From: Streptomyces nodosus
Lineage (GTDB): Bacteria > Actinomycetota > Actinomycetes > Streptomycetales > Streptomycetaceae
Length of the DNA stretch: 64,000 bases
Direction: 5' to 3'
Assembly (NCBI RefSeq): GCF_008704995.1
Contig: NZ_CP023747.1
Location: 3,436,501-3,500,500, forward strand
Positions 33,914 to 42,051 of the stretch are shown here, piece by piece (position 1 is the first letter of the stretch; each line of letters starts with the position of its first letter). The notes under the pieces were generated by a model. That model did not search any database and had not been told where the DNA came from. It saw only the letters and a program-made list of their open reading frames with translations. The translations under genes were made by a program, and so were the position numbers.

Positions 33914-35158
33914 ATGGACATGCCCGCTTCTGCCGTGCCCTCCCGTATGCCCCTGGCCGTCTACGTCCTCGGGCTGTCCGTCTTCGCGCTCGGTACCAGT
34001 GAGTTCATGCTCTCCGGGCTGCTTCCGCCGCTCGCCGAGGACATGGGGGTCTCGATCCCCCGGGCCGGGCTGCTGATCTCGGCGTTCGCGATCGGCATGG
34101 TCGTCGGGGCTCCGCTGCTGGCGGTGGCGACCCTGCGGCTGCCGCGGCGTACCACGCTGGTCTCGCTGATCGCGTTGTTCGGGCTCGGGCAGGTGGCCGG
34201 CGCGCTGGCGCCCTCGTACGGTGTGCTCTTCGCGTCCCGGGTGCTCAGCGCGCTGGCCTGCGCCGGGTTCTGGGCCGTCGGTGCGGCCGTCGCCGTCGCC
34301 ATGGTGTCCGAGGGCTCCCGGGCCCGCGCCCTCGCGGTGATGATCGGCGGTCTGTCGATCGCCAATGTGCTCGGCGTGCCCGCGGGCGCCTTCCTCGGGG
34401 AGCACCTCGGCTGGCGTTCCGCGTTCTGGGCCGTCGCCGCCTCCTCGGCCGTCGCCCTCGTCGGTGTGGTCACCCTGATCCCGCGCATCCCGCTCCCGGA
34501 GGAGAAGCCGCGGCTCGGGCGCGAGGTCCTCATCTACCGCGACCCCCAGGTGTGGCTCGCCATCACCACGGTGATGCTGGCCGCCGGCGGTGTCTTCTGC
34601 ACCTTCAGTTACCTCGCCCCGCTCCTCACCGATGTGGCCGGGCTCGACTCCGGCTGGGTGCCCACCGTGCTCGCCCTGTTCGGCATCGGCGCGCTGATCG
34701 GCACCACGATCGGCGGACGCGTCGCCGACGCACACCTCTTCGGGGTCCTGCTGACCGGCACCGGCGCCTCCACGACCGTGCTGGTCGTCCTCGCCCTCCT
34801 CGGGCACTACGCCACCGCGGCCGTGCTGCTCTCCTTCCTCCTCGGCATCACCTCCTTCTACACCGCCCCCGCCCTCAACGCCCGCCTGTTCAACGTGGCC
34901 GGGGCCGCCCCCACCCTGGCCGGTGCCACCACCACCGCGGCCTTCAACCTCGGCAACACCGGCGGCCCCTGGCTCGGCGGCACGGTCATCGACGCGGGCC
35001 TCGGCTTCACCTCGACCGCCTGGGCGGGCGCCGCGCTGACCGTGACCGCCACCGGCGCGGCGGCCCTCTCGCTGCGCCTCCAGCGGCGCGGAGAGACCTC
35101 GCGGGTGGTCGCCGTACTTCCGGCAGCACAGGAAAATTCGGTACGGACCGACGTCTGA
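33914..35158 (+). CDS. MFS transporter, Cmx/CmrA chloramphenicol-efflux-like
   Basis: The 414-residue protein has twelve helices and starts MDMPASAVPSRMPLAVYVLGLSV; the ATG at 33920 is an alternative. ALGTSEFMLSGLLPPLAEDMGVSIPRAGLLISAFAIGMVVGAPLL is the DHA1 drug-efflux signature, and GFWAVGAAVAVAMVSEGSRARALAVMIGG is the antiporter motif C region. TFNLGNTGGPWLGG-like sequence (AAFNLGNTGGPWLGG) near the C-terminus fits the Cmx/AraJ group. It should export small hydrophobic drugs or metabolites in exchange for protons. No regulator is adjacent except the dre-like site upstream. Confidence 0.87.
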   Translation: MDMPASAVPSRMPLAVYVLGLSVFALGTSEFMLSGLLPPLAEDMGVSIPRAGLLISAFAIGMVVGAPLLAVATLRLPRRTTLVSLIALFGLGQVAGALAPSYGVLFASRVLSALACAGFWAVGAAVAVAMVSEGSRARALAVMIGGLSIANVLGVPAGAFLGEHLGWRSAFWAVAASSAVALVGVVTLIPRIPLPEEKPRLGREVLIYRDPQVWLAITTVMLAAGGVFCTFSYLAPLLTDVAGLDSGWVPTVLALFGIGALIGTTIGGRVADAHLFGVLLTGTGASTTVLVVLALLGHYATAAVLLSFLLGITSFYTAPALNARLFNVAGAAPTLAGATTTAAFNLGNTGGPWLGGTVIDAGLGFTSTAWAGAALTVTATGAAALSLRLQRRGETSRVVAVLPAAQENSVRTDV

Positions 35159-35540
35159 GAGAGAACGAAGCGATGCCGGACGTGCAGCAGGCGGTAGAAG
35201 TCGTCCAGGTGGATCGCGCGCAGGGGCCGGTTCGGTCCTGCGCAGGGCAGCCTGCCGCGGCGGTTGTGGAGGCGGGAGTTCCCCGAGCTTTCGAGTGAAT
35301 CGCATCCTGGAGCCGGGATGACGCTGTCACGTAACCACACGTTTGAGTTACCCGTCGCCACGATTACGACAATCTGAATATGTCGCAGCGATGCGCCTCG
35401 TCGATAGCTTGGCGAGCCTTTAAGTCTTGACCTTTCATTTACTATTCCTCGAGGTGATCTCGACCTGTTCGCCTCCCTGGCTCGCATGATCAGCTCGACC
35501 TGTTGGTCGATCAGATAGCAACCCTGGGGGGGACTTGACC
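35159..35540. other. Gene-free, relatively AT-rich stretch
   Basis: No intact gene is seen. A minus-strand fragment at about 35181-35240 reads RPLRAIHLDDFYRLLHV, reminiscent of a uridine-kinase strand but isolated. The right part is less GC-rich than the surroundings and holds a short hairpin CGACC/GGTCG near 35489-35502. The shift in composition fits transferred DNA at the RHS remnant that follows. Confidence 0.4.
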
Positions 35541-36055
35541 ATGCGTCATCGTCATAGACCAGTGATCCCTAGCGGATCACGCTCAGGACGCGTTCGACGG
35601 TCGCGTCGACTGCGGCAGGCTGCCCTTGGCTTGGTAATGGCCATGGCTGCCGAGGTCGCGTTGGTTTCGCAGGACACTGGGCGAGCGTTCGCCGACGCCA
35701 CGGCGGCCACGTCATCCGAGTCGGCGCAGTCCGACTTCATCAAGGCGTCGGGGCCTGCGGAGGCGCAGACCGAGGCGTCGGCAATGCTGATGGCACGCCT
35801 GCAGGACCGGAAGATCGAGGTGCTGTCCGAGCGGACGGCGGATTCGACAACGTACGCGCTGCCCAGCGGTGAGCTGGAGACCGAGGCGTACGCCGGGCCG
35901 ATTCGGGTCAAGCGGGACGGCAAGTGGGATAGAACGGAAAGGCCTACGTGAGCGCGCACAACAACAACCGTCTGGACCAGCACCTCGATGTCTACATCAA
36001 CAGCCAGCGGGGCACCTGGGCGGACATTGTCCGTATCAAGCCGGGTTGGTACTGA
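35541..36055 (+). pseudogene. Decayed RHS/polymorphic toxin: N-terminus joined to C-terminal tail
   Basis: The ATG at 35541 follows a GGGGGGA ribosome site. The first 136 residues have a basic Sec-type signal (RRSRRLRQAALGLVMAMAAE) and then SAMLMARLQDRKIEVLSERT and LPSGELETEAYAGPIRVKRDGKW, typical of the N-terminus of secreted streptomycete RHS/DNRLRE proteins that normally exceed 1500 residues. This frame stops at 35951. In the +2 frame from about 35939, DQHLDVYINSQRGTWADIVR and IKPGWY follow, looking like the end of a polymorphic-toxin protein, and stop at 36055. A large internal deletion with frameshift best explains this. Confidence 0.7.
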
Positions 36056-36543
36056 TGCCCGAACTCCCCAAAAAGCGTCTGTGGGTCATGGTGACGGCTC
36101 TGGCCCTTCTGGGAGCGGCTGCCGCCGCGTGGTGGCTGCTCCAGGAGTCCTCCGTCCCCTACGCGCTGCGGGCTACGCCCGCGGTGAACGTGACGTTCCG
36201 CCCCGTAGAGTCCACCTACCCTGAGGCGAAGGAGGTCGCCGACGAGGTCGAACCGCTCGTCAAGGTGTACGTCCAACGCCTTCAGGCCGGTAACGCCGCG
36301 GACCTGGCGCGTATCGGCGCACCGTGGTACACCGCCCGAGAGCGGGCCGCGCAAGGCCTGATCTCCAAGTACGCCGCACACGCCGGCGAGCCGGTCGAAG
36401 CAGCCGTATCGGACCCCGTCGTACCGGGTCTGGCCGCCGTCGAACTTCGCTTCGGCGACGGACAGAGACAGGTGCTGGACCTTGTCCGGGACAACGACGT
36501 GTGGTGGCTGGAGCTGGGGAACGGTGATCCTGTGAAGCCGTAG
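36055..36543 (+). CDS. Membrane-anchored protein next to toxin remnant; immunity-protein candidate
   Basis: The ATG overlaps the stop of the toxin tail (TGATG), so the gene was coupled to the toxin frame. The 162-residue product has a basic start (MPELPKKRLW), one membrane helix (VMVTALALLGAAAAAWWLL) and an extracytoplasmic domain of about 125 residues. Helices VADEVEPLVKVYVQRLQAG and the strands AAVELRFGDGQRQVLDLVRD and DVWWLELGN suggest an NTF2-like fold. Position directly behind a secreted toxin C-terminus suggests an immunity protein now orphaned. No family is recognised. A strong terminator follows. Confidence 0.65.
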   Translation: MPELPKKRLWVMVTALALLGAAAAAWWLLQESSVPYALRATPAVNVTFRPVESTYPEAKEVADEVEPLVKVYVQRLQAGNAADLARIGAPWYTARERAAQGLISKYAAHAGEPVEAAVSDPVVPGLAAVELRFGDGQRQVLDLVRDNDVWWLELGNGDPVKP

Positions 36544-36568
36544 GCGCTGGCCTCCCCATGGAGACTGG

Positions 36569-36605
36569 AACCGTCGCCCGACAAGTCCACTTGTGGGCGA
36601 CGGTT
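36569..36605. terminator. Strong bidirectional hairpin terminator
   Basis: AACCGTCGCCC (36569-36579) and GGGCGACGGTT (36595-36605) pair perfectly. Inside, ACAAGT (36581-36586) and ACTTGT (36589-36594) continue the stem with one bulged G and a 2-nt loop. It lies between genes ending at 36543 (+) and 36622 (-). Confidence 0.8.
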
Positions 36606-36621
36606 GCCGTACGCCCTCGCT

Positions 36622-36846
36622 TCAGCCGCCGTGCCGCGCGCCGCGGGTACTGCCCGCTCCAGCTCCGAGAGCGGGCATCACGGTGCCTGCTTGTCGGTCA
36701 TGCACTGGTCGAGGCACCGCGGCGGTAGCGACGACAACGCAGACACACGACGAGGCCCCGCCGAACTCATCGGCGGGCAGCCCCGTCGCGCCGGCCGGCG
36801 CGACCAGGCCGAGCAACGCCTTGCGTGCCCTGGTCTGCTTCCTCAT
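36622..36846 (-). CDS. Small peptide gene candidate (74 aa)
   Basis: The ATG at 36846 has an excellent ribosome site, AAGGGGGAGG, 5 nt upstream. The product starts MRKQTRARKALLGLVAPAGA, like a basic leader or degenerate signal peptide, then LPADEFGGASSCVCVVVATA and a Gly/Arg-rich tail. The GG followed by a Ser/Cys-rich stretch resembles a leader-core junction of ribosomal peptides, but no modifying enzyme is near, and the tail looks like random GC-rich translation. It may instead be a frameshifted small exported protein. Unrecognised. Confidence 0.4.
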   Translation of the reverse strand: MRKQTRARKALLGLVAPAGATGLPADEFGGASSCVCVVVATAAVPRPVHDRQAGTVMPALGAGAGSTRGARHGG

Positions 36847-36960
36847 GCAAACCTCCCCCTTGCATGCGACAGCCCGTTCGCTGCGCGGTTCCAGGAGAGC
36901 ACTCGCTGAGGGACGGTTGCGAGGGGCAGGATCGGAACTTGAGCCCCTATCCTCACCGGC

Positions 36961-38028
36961 ATGCGAACCATGGGCGGGGAACAGGTGACGGAGGCCGTCG
37001 CGAGCTGTGCGGCCGTACTGCGGACGGCGCTGGACCAGGACTGGGAGTCGGTGCGGGCGGGCCGGCTGGAGTGGAGCTGCCGCCGCACCGCCGGGCACAT
37101 CGCGAGCGATCTCGTCGTCTACGCGGGGCAGTTGGCCGGGCGGGCCCAGGACGCGTATCTGCCCCTCGAGATCACCCTGGACGAGGAGGCCGACAACCGG
37201 GAGGCCGTGCGGAGCATCGAGCTGACGGGGGCGCTGCTGGCCGCCGCCGTCGCCACCGCGCCCCGCGAGGCGCGCGCCTTCCACCCCTTCCCCTTCCGCA
37301 GCGCCAACCGGGAGGGGTTCGCCGCGATGGGCATCACCGAGGTGCTGCTGCACACCCATGACATCGCGGAGGGGCTCGGCCTCCCCTATGAGCCGCCCGC
37401 CGAGCTGTGCGAGGGCGTGCTGACCCGGATCTTCCCGCATGTGCGGCCCGGCCCCGACCACTGGCGCACCCTGCTGTGGGCCACCGGCCGCGGCGAGCTT
37501 CCCGGACGCGCACCGGTGGCCGGCTGGCACTGGACCAACAACGCGGTGATCCCCGCCGAGCGGCTGACCCTGGAGGGTGTCACCCCGGCGGCCGCCACCG
37601 ACCTCGCCGTCGGCGGCACCGGCGGCTTCGAGTGGGTCGACGGCGGCCCCTTCGAGAGCACCAGGGACGCCGCCGGGGCGCTGGTGAAGGCGTACCGGTC
37701 CGGGACGCACCGGCCGGAGTGGGGCATGTTCGTGCTCGTACGCTCCGAGGACGGCCGCGCGGTCGGCGGCATGGGCTTCCACGGCGCCCCGGACGAGGAG
37801 GGCAAGGCGGAGGTCGGCTACGACCTGGCGGTGCGCGCCCGCGGTCACGGCTATGCGACCGAGGCGCTGCGGGCGCTCAGCGGCTGGGCGCTGGCCCGGG
37901 GCGACGTCCGCACCCTCACGGCGATCGTCGAGCGGGCGAACCTCCCCTCGCAGGCCGTGGTCTCACGGGCCGGATTCACCCGGGTGGGTGAGGACGAGGA
38001 GACCTTCGCGTACGCGCTGAACGGCTGA
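36961..38028 (+). CDS. Fusion: mycothiol-dependent isomerase-type (DinB-like) N-domain plus GNAT acetyltransferase
   Basis: The ATG at 36961 has TATCCT 7 nt upstream (leaderless); the product is 355 residues. Residues about 1-200 form a DinB/MDMPI-type four-helix bundle, with RRTAGHIASDLVVYAGQLAGRAQ and TEVLLHTHDIAEGLG, where His residues (HIASDL, HTHDIA) are candidate metal ligands. Residues about 205-355 are a GNAT N-acetyltransferase: MFVLVRSEDGRAVGGMGF strand, ARGHGYATEAL acetyl-CoA loop, and NLPSQAVVSRAGFTRVGEDEE. The combination suggests a thiol- or metal-linked detoxification enzyme that also acetylates, but the substrate is unknown. Confidence 0.8.
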   Translation: MRTMGGEQVTEAVASCAAVLRTALDQDWESVRAGRLEWSCRRTAGHIASDLVVYAGQLAGRAQDAYLPLEITLDEEADNREAVRSIELTGALLAAAVATAPREARAFHPFPFRSANREGFAAMGITEVLLHTHDIAEGLGLPYEPPAELCEGVLTRIFPHVRPGPDHWRTLLWATGRGELPGRAPVAGWHWTNNAVIPAERLTLEGVTPAAATDLAVGGTGGFEWVDGGPFESTRDAAGALVKAYRSGTHRPEWGMFVLVRSEDGRAVGGMGFHGAPDEEGKAEVGYDLAVRARGHGYATEALRALSGWALARGDVRTLTAIVERANLPSQAVVSRAGFTRVGEDEETFAYALNG

Positions 38029-38056
38029 GCCCGCGCCCCGTCGTCACGCCCCGTCG

Positions 38057-38440
38057 TCACGAGGAGGGCATCCCGCCCGTCGCCCGCCCCAGCGAGCCCA
38101 CCGCCGCGACCTTCACCCCGGCCTCGAGGCACACCCAGTGCGGGTCGGGCCCGAGTTCCGGCTCGATGTCGAGGGCGTGCGGGTCGCCCGAGCGGCAGAC
38201 GGGGCACAGCGGCCAGCGCCCGTACCGCTCCAGCAGGGCGTCCTGGACGTCCTGCGCGATCAGCCCCGCCACATACTCCACGCCCTCCGGCCACTGCTCG
38301 ACCCACCAGCGGCGCTGCACCACGGACTCCTCGACGAGCGAGACCACGTCCGCATCGGCGACCTCGCCCGCGATCAGATCGGCCAGCACAAGGGCGCGGG
38401 CAGCGTGCAAGGCCTGTTCCAGCGGGCTGACGGGATCCAT
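38057..38440 (-). CDS. Conserved-looking small protein of unknown function (127 aa)
   Basis: From the ATG at 38440 the product starts MDPVSPLEQALHAARALVLADL. Helices follow (VVSLVEESVVQRRWWVEQWPEGVEYVAGLIAQDVQDALLER), then a CPVCRSGDPHALDIEPELG segment and WVCLEAG, giving three Cys and a His that could form a zinc site. There is no membrane span. The family is unknown. It is divergent from murR, whose operator lies in the 56-bp gap, so MurR may affect it too. Confidence 0.7.
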   Translation of the reverse strand: MDPVSPLEQALHAARALVLADLIAGEVADADVVSLVEESVVQRRWWVEQWPEGVEYVAGLIAQDVQDALLERYGRWPLCPVCRSGDPHALDIEPELGPDPHWVCLEAGVKVAAVGSLGRATGGMPSS

Positions 38441-38479
38441 GGACCCATTGTGCGCACTCTTGACCGCACCTCCGAACCG

Positions 38480-38491
38480 GAAATATTTTTC
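38480..38491. promoter_or_regulatory. Candidate MurR/RpiR operator
   Basis: GAAATATTTTTC (38480-38491) is an AT-rich near-palindrome (GAAA and TTTC arms) ending 5 nt before the murR start. AT-rich GAAA/TTTC dyads are the usual targets of RpiR-family proteins, so autoregulation and control of murQ are likely. Confidence 0.5.
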
Positions 38492-38496
38492 ACTGC

Positions 38497-39456
38497 ATGG
38501 CCCAGGACGTGAAGGAAAGTTTCGCGGGCGCGTCGGCGGCACGGAAGTCGCCGACGGCGCCGACGAGCCCGCCCGCCCCCGCCGCGCTCGCCGCCAAGGT
38601 GCGGACCCTCGGGCCCTCCATGACCCGGTCCATGCAGCGCGTCGCGGAGGCCGTCGCCGCCGACCCGGCGGGCTGCGCCGCGCTCACCGTCACCGGGCTC
38701 GCCGAGCTGACCGGGACCAGCGAGGCCACGGTCGTCCGGACGGCCCGCCTGCTCGGTTACCCCGGCTACCGGGACCTGCGCCTCGCCCTCGCGGGCCTCG
38801 CCGCCCAGCAGCAGTCCGGGCGCGCCCCCTCCGTCACCGCCGACATCGCGGTCGACGACCCGATCGCCGACGTCGTCGCGAAGCTGGCGTACGACGAGCA
38901 GCAGACCCTGGCCGACACCGCGGCCGGACTCGACACCGTGCAGCTCGCCGCCGCCGTCACCGCGCTCGCCGCCGCCCGCCGGATCGATGTGTACGGCGTC
39001 GGGGCCTCCGGGCTGGTCGCTCAGGACCTGGTCCAGAAGCTGCTGCGGATAGGTCTGGTCGCCCATGCGCACAGCGACCCGCATCTCGCCGTCACCAACG
39101 CCGTGCAGCTGCGCGCCAAGGACGTGGCGATCGCGATCACGCACTCGGGATCCACCGGCGATGTCATCGAACCGCTGCGGGTCGCCTTCGAACACGGTGC
39201 GACCACCGTGGCGATCACCGGCCGCCCGGACGGCGCCGTGACCCAGTACTCCGACCATGTACTGACCACGTCCACCGCGCGCGAGAGCGAGCTGCGGCCC
39301 GCCGCGATGTCCTCCCGCACCAGCCAGCTCCTCGTCGTGGACTGCCTGTTCATCGGCGTCGCCCAGCGGACCTATGAGACCGCCGCGCCCGCCCTGTCCG
39401 CCTCCTACGAGGCCCTGGCGCACCGTCACCGCCCCCGCGGCGGGACCAAGCGCTGA
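38497..39456 (+). CDS. murR: MurR/RpiR family regulator
   Basis: The 319-residue protein has an RpiR-type helix-turn-helix (residues about 45-105: SMTRSMQRVAEAVAADPAGCAALTVTGLAELTGTSEATVVRTARLLG) and a SIS sugar-phosphate-binding domain (about 145-290) with IDVYGVGASGLVAQDLVQKLLRIG and AITHSGSTGDVIEPL. Directly downstream is murQ, so the likely ligand is N-acetylmuramic acid 6-phosphate and the likely role is control of the etherase gene. No ribosome site precedes the ATG because the candidate operator is there. Confidence 0.88.
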   Translation: MAQDVKESFAGASAARKSPTAPTSPPAPAALAAKVRTLGPSMTRSMQRVAEAVAADPAGCAALTVTGLAELTGTSEATVVRTARLLGYPGYRDLRLALAGLAAQQQSGRAPSVTADIAVDDPIADVVAKLAYDEQQTLADTAAGLDTVQLAAAVTALAAARRIDVYGVGASGLVAQDLVQKLLRIGLVAHAHSDPHLAVTNAVQLRAKDVAIAITHSGSTGDVIEPLRVAFEHGATTVAITGRPDGAVTQYSDHVLTTSTARESELRPAAMSSRTSQLLVVDCLFIGVAQRTYETAAPALSASYEALAHRHRPRGGTKR

Positions 39457-39511
39457 CCCACCCCCACCCCACCTCCCTACCGACCGGCGCCACACCGGAA
39501 AGAGCAACCCC

Positions 39512-40456
39512 ATGGCCTCCTCCTCCCACCCCCGTGACCTCCGCGCCGAGCTGGAGACGCTGACCACCGAGGCGTTCCGGCCCGAACTGGCCGGGATCGA
39601 CCGGCTGGAGACGCTGGAGATCGCGACGCTCATGAACGGCGAGGACGCGACCGTCCCGACCGCCGTGGCCGCCCGGCTCCCGGAGATCGCCGCCGCGATC
39701 GACGCCATCGCCCCCCGGATGGCCCGGGGCGGCCGGCTCGTCTACGCGGGCGCGGGCACCGCCGGGCGGCTCGGTGTGCTGGACGCCTCCGAGTGCCCGC
39801 CCACCTTCAACACCGACCCCTCCCGGGTGGTGGGCCTGATCGCGGGCGGCCCCGAGGCCATGGTGACCTCGGTGGAGGGCGCCGAGGACTCCGGGGAGCT
39901 GGCGGCGGCGGACCTGGACGCGCTGGGGCTGACGGACCGTGACACGGTGGTCGGCGTCTCGGCCTCGGGCCGCACCCCGTACGCGGTCGGCGCGGTGCGG
40001 CACGCCCGGGCGCTCGGCGCGCTCACGGTCGGCCTGTCCTGCAACGCGGGCAGCCCCCTCGCGGCCGCCGCCGACCACGGCATCGAGATCGTGGTCGGCC
40101 CCGAACTGCTGACCGGCTCGACCCGTCTGAAGGCGGGCACCGCGCAGAAGCTGGTCCTGAACATGCTGTCGACCATCACCATGATCCGGCTGGGCAAGAC
40201 CTACGGAAATCTGATGGTCGACGTCCGCGCCTCCAACGACAAGCTGCGCGCCCGCTCCCGCCGCATCGTGGCCCTGGCCACCGGCGCGACGGACGAGGAG
40301 ATCGAACGGGCCCTCACGGCCACCGGGGGCGAGGTCAAGGACGCGATCCTGACGATCCTCGCCGGAGTGGACGGACCGACGGCGGCCCGGCTCCTCGCGG
40401 AGAACGGCGGGCATCTGCGAGCCGCCCTGGACGACACGGCGCACCCGACCGGCTGA
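39512..40456 (+). CDS. murQ: N-acetylmuramic acid 6-phosphate etherase
   Basis: The enzyme cleaves the lactyl ether of MurNAc-6-phosphate to GlcNAc-6-phosphate plus D-lactate in peptidoglycan recycling. The 314-residue protein starts at the ATG with GGAAAGAG upstream. It contains LRAELETLTTEAFRPELAGIDRLETLEIATLMNGED, the SIS core GRLVYAGAGTAGRLGVLDASECPPTFNT with the catalytic Glu in the SECPPTF region, VVGVSASGRTPY, and the C-terminal helical domain with MVDVRASNDKLRARSRRIV. It follows murR by 55 nt, and its product feeds NagA, encoded further along. Confidence 0.94.
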   Translation: MASSSHPRDLRAELETLTTEAFRPELAGIDRLETLEIATLMNGEDATVPTAVAARLPEIAAAIDAIAPRMARGGRLVYAGAGTAGRLGVLDASECPPTFNTDPSRVVGLIAGGPEAMVTSVEGAEDSGELAAADLDALGLTDRDTVVGVSASGRTPYAVGAVRHARALGALTVGLSCNAGSPLAAAADHGIEIVVGPELLTGSTRLKAGTAQKLVLNMLSTITMIRLGKTYGNLMVDVRASNDKLRARSRRIVALATGATDEEIERALTATGGEVKDAILTILAGVDGPTAARLLAENGGHLRAALDDTAHPTG

Positions 40457-40489
40457 CCGGGCGGTCGCCGGCAGCCCCCGACGCGCGGA

Positions 40490-40735
40490 TCACGGCATCC
40501 GCCGCTCCCGGTTCAACTGCCGCACCCGCGCCCTCAGCTCCTCCCCCACCGGCATCGCACACAGCACATCCGTCAGCCGCTGCGCCGTCCGCACATTGCA
40601 GCGCCCCAGGTCCACCAGCGCGAACGGCTCATCGCTCGCACCGGTGACCGGATCGACCCGCAGGGACGGCAACACCACTCCGACCCTCTCCAGAGCAGCC
40701 TGCAACGCCTGGACGACCTCTTCGGTGGACCGCAC
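40490..40735 (-). CDS. Small protein of unknown function (81 aa)
   Basis: The GTG at 40735 has GGAGGGAG 5 nt upstream, which decides the start; the frame is open to 40852. The product starts VRSTEEVVQALQAALERVG, has a strand-loop region VLPSLRVDPVTGASDEPFALVDLGRCN and a C-terminal helix GEELRARVRQLNRERR. It has no export signal. It is divergent from an XRE/DUF397 pair and may belong to the same regulatory unit. Family unrecognised. Confidence 0.65.
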   Translation of the reverse strand: MRSTEEVVQALQAALERVGVVLPSLRVDPVTGASDEPFALVDLGRCNVRTAQRLTDVLCAMPVGEELRARVRQLNRERRMP

Positions 40736-40854
40736 CTTCGCTCCCTCCACGCTGAGTTTCCGATTCACCACACAGCGTGCATACCCGGTGCCTAACCTGG
40801 CCAGATACGACGTCCCAACAAGGCCGAGTGTGTGACGTGCGACAGGAGCCACCC

Positions 40855-41694
40855 ATGCCAGGACCCAAGGACCTCGACCCCTCCTCGTCCCCCCGGGCCC
40901 TGCTGGGCGCCGAGCTGCGCCACGCCCGCGAGAAGTCCGGCCTGAGCCAGGAGGAGCTGGGCCAACGGCTCTTTGTGAGCGGGTCCTTCATCGGCCAGCT
41001 GGAGGCCGGGACCCGACGGATGCAGCCCGATTTCGCCCGGATGCTGGACGAGGCCCTGGGCACGGAGGACTTCTTCGCCCGCAACTGCACGGCGGCGGCC
41101 CGCTCCCGCTACCCGGAACACTTCGCGGAGGCAGCGGAGGCGGAGGCGCGGGCCACGGCCATCCGGGAGTACGTGTCCCTTCTGATTCCTGGACTGCTCC
41201 AGACCTCCGCCTATGCGCGGGCCGTCTTCCGCGCCTATCAGCCCACAGCACCACAGAAGCAGATCGACGAGTTGGTGGCGGCACGCATGGAGCGGACCCA
41301 TCTCCTGGACGACCCAACAGATCCGTTGTTGTGGACGGTGTTTGACGAGGCGGCGCTGCGTCGGAAGGTTGGAGGACCGGAAGTGATGGCGGAGGTGCTG
41401 CGCCATATCGCGGGCCTGGTCCGCCGGAACCGGGCCGTCGTGCAGGTACTTCCGTTTGACGCGGGGGCGCACGCGGCGATGGAAGGCGCCATCAAATTGA
41501 TGGACTTCGAGGACGCGCCTCCTCTCGTCTACTTCGAAGGGGTGGGCACCGGGCGCCTGGAGGATGATCCGGCCGTGGTCAGACACCAGAAGTTCACCTA
41601 TGAACTCCTCACGGCCTGCGCCCTCTCCCCGGAGAACTCCCTGGCCCTCATCGAGGCGTTGGCGCAGGATTACTCCCATGAGGAGCATGCCTGA
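40855..41694 (+). CDS. XRE-family regulator with DUF5753 (Scr1-type)
   Basis: The ATG at 40855 has AGGAG about 8 nt upstream and yields 279 residues. Residues about 14-75 form the helix-turn-helix (LRHAREKSGLSQEELGQRLFVSGSFIGQLEAGTRR). Residues about 100-270 form the DUF5753 ligand-like domain, with IREYVSLLIPGLLQTSAYARAVF, RMERTHLLDDPTDPLLWTVFDEAALRR and HAAMEGAIKLMDFED. These regulators are nearly always paired with a DUF397 protein, as here, and such pairs have been compared to toxin-antitoxin units and developmental regulators (BldB/WhiJ-like). Confidence 0.9.
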   Translation: MPGPKDLDPSSSPRALLGAELRHAREKSGLSQEELGQRLFVSGSFIGQLEAGTRRMQPDFARMLDEALGTEDFFARNCTAAARSRYPEHFAEAAEAEARATAIREYVSLLIPGLLQTSAYARAVFRAYQPTAPQKQIDELVAARMERTHLLDDPTDPLLWTVFDEAALRRKVGGPEVMAEVLRHIAGLVRRNRAVVQVLPFDAGAHAAMEGAIKLMDFEDAPPLVYFEGVGTGRLEDDPAVVRHQKFTYELLTACALSPENSLALIEALAQDYSHEEHA

Positions 41695-41956
41695 GTACGA
41701 CCTCGACGCGGCGACTTGGCACAAGTCCAGCTACAGCGGCGGGAGCGGCGGCAACTGCCTGGAAGTAGCCCGCTGGCGCAAGTCGACGTACAGCGGCGGT
41801 AGCGGTGACAACTGCCTGGAGGTGGCCGACGGCCACCCCGCCCTCGTCCCCGTCCGCGATTCCAAGAACCCCCACGGCCCGAAGCTCGTGTTCCGGGCGG
41901 AGGTCTGGTCGGCCTTCCTCTCGGACGTGAAGAACGCCGCCGACACGGCCCCTTGA
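41687..41956 (+). CDS. DUF397 protein with internally duplicated motif
   Basis: The start is ATG 41687 or 41678; both overlap the end of the XRE gene, so translation is coupled. The 89-residue product contains the DUF397 hallmark twice in tandem: WHKSSYSGGSGGNCLEVA then WRKSTYSGGSGDNCLEVADG, exactly 19 codons apart. The usual tail VPVRDSKNPHGPKLVFRAEVWSAFL follows. Ordinary DUF397 proteins have one such motif and are about 60-70 residues, so this is a recent duplication at the DNA level. It probably acts with the XRE protein. Confidence 0.88.
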   Translation: MPEYDLDAATWHKSSYSGGSGGNCLEVARWRKSTYSGGSGDNCLEVADGHPALVPVRDSKNPHGPKLVFRAEVWSAFLSDVKNAADTAP

Positions 41957-42051
41957 GCTTCGGGCACCGAGCCCCGAGCCCTCTTTTCAAGGAATGGTCA
42001 GCGGGTCTGAACCCACCCTCCCACCCTTAGAGTTGACTTGGCGCATTCGAC

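Noticed and set aside
36622..37848. 408-codon minus-strand frame opposite the DinB-GNAT gene
   Set aside because: Only the final 74 codons after the ribosome site at 36846 have independent support; the rest is a shadow of the plus-strand gene.
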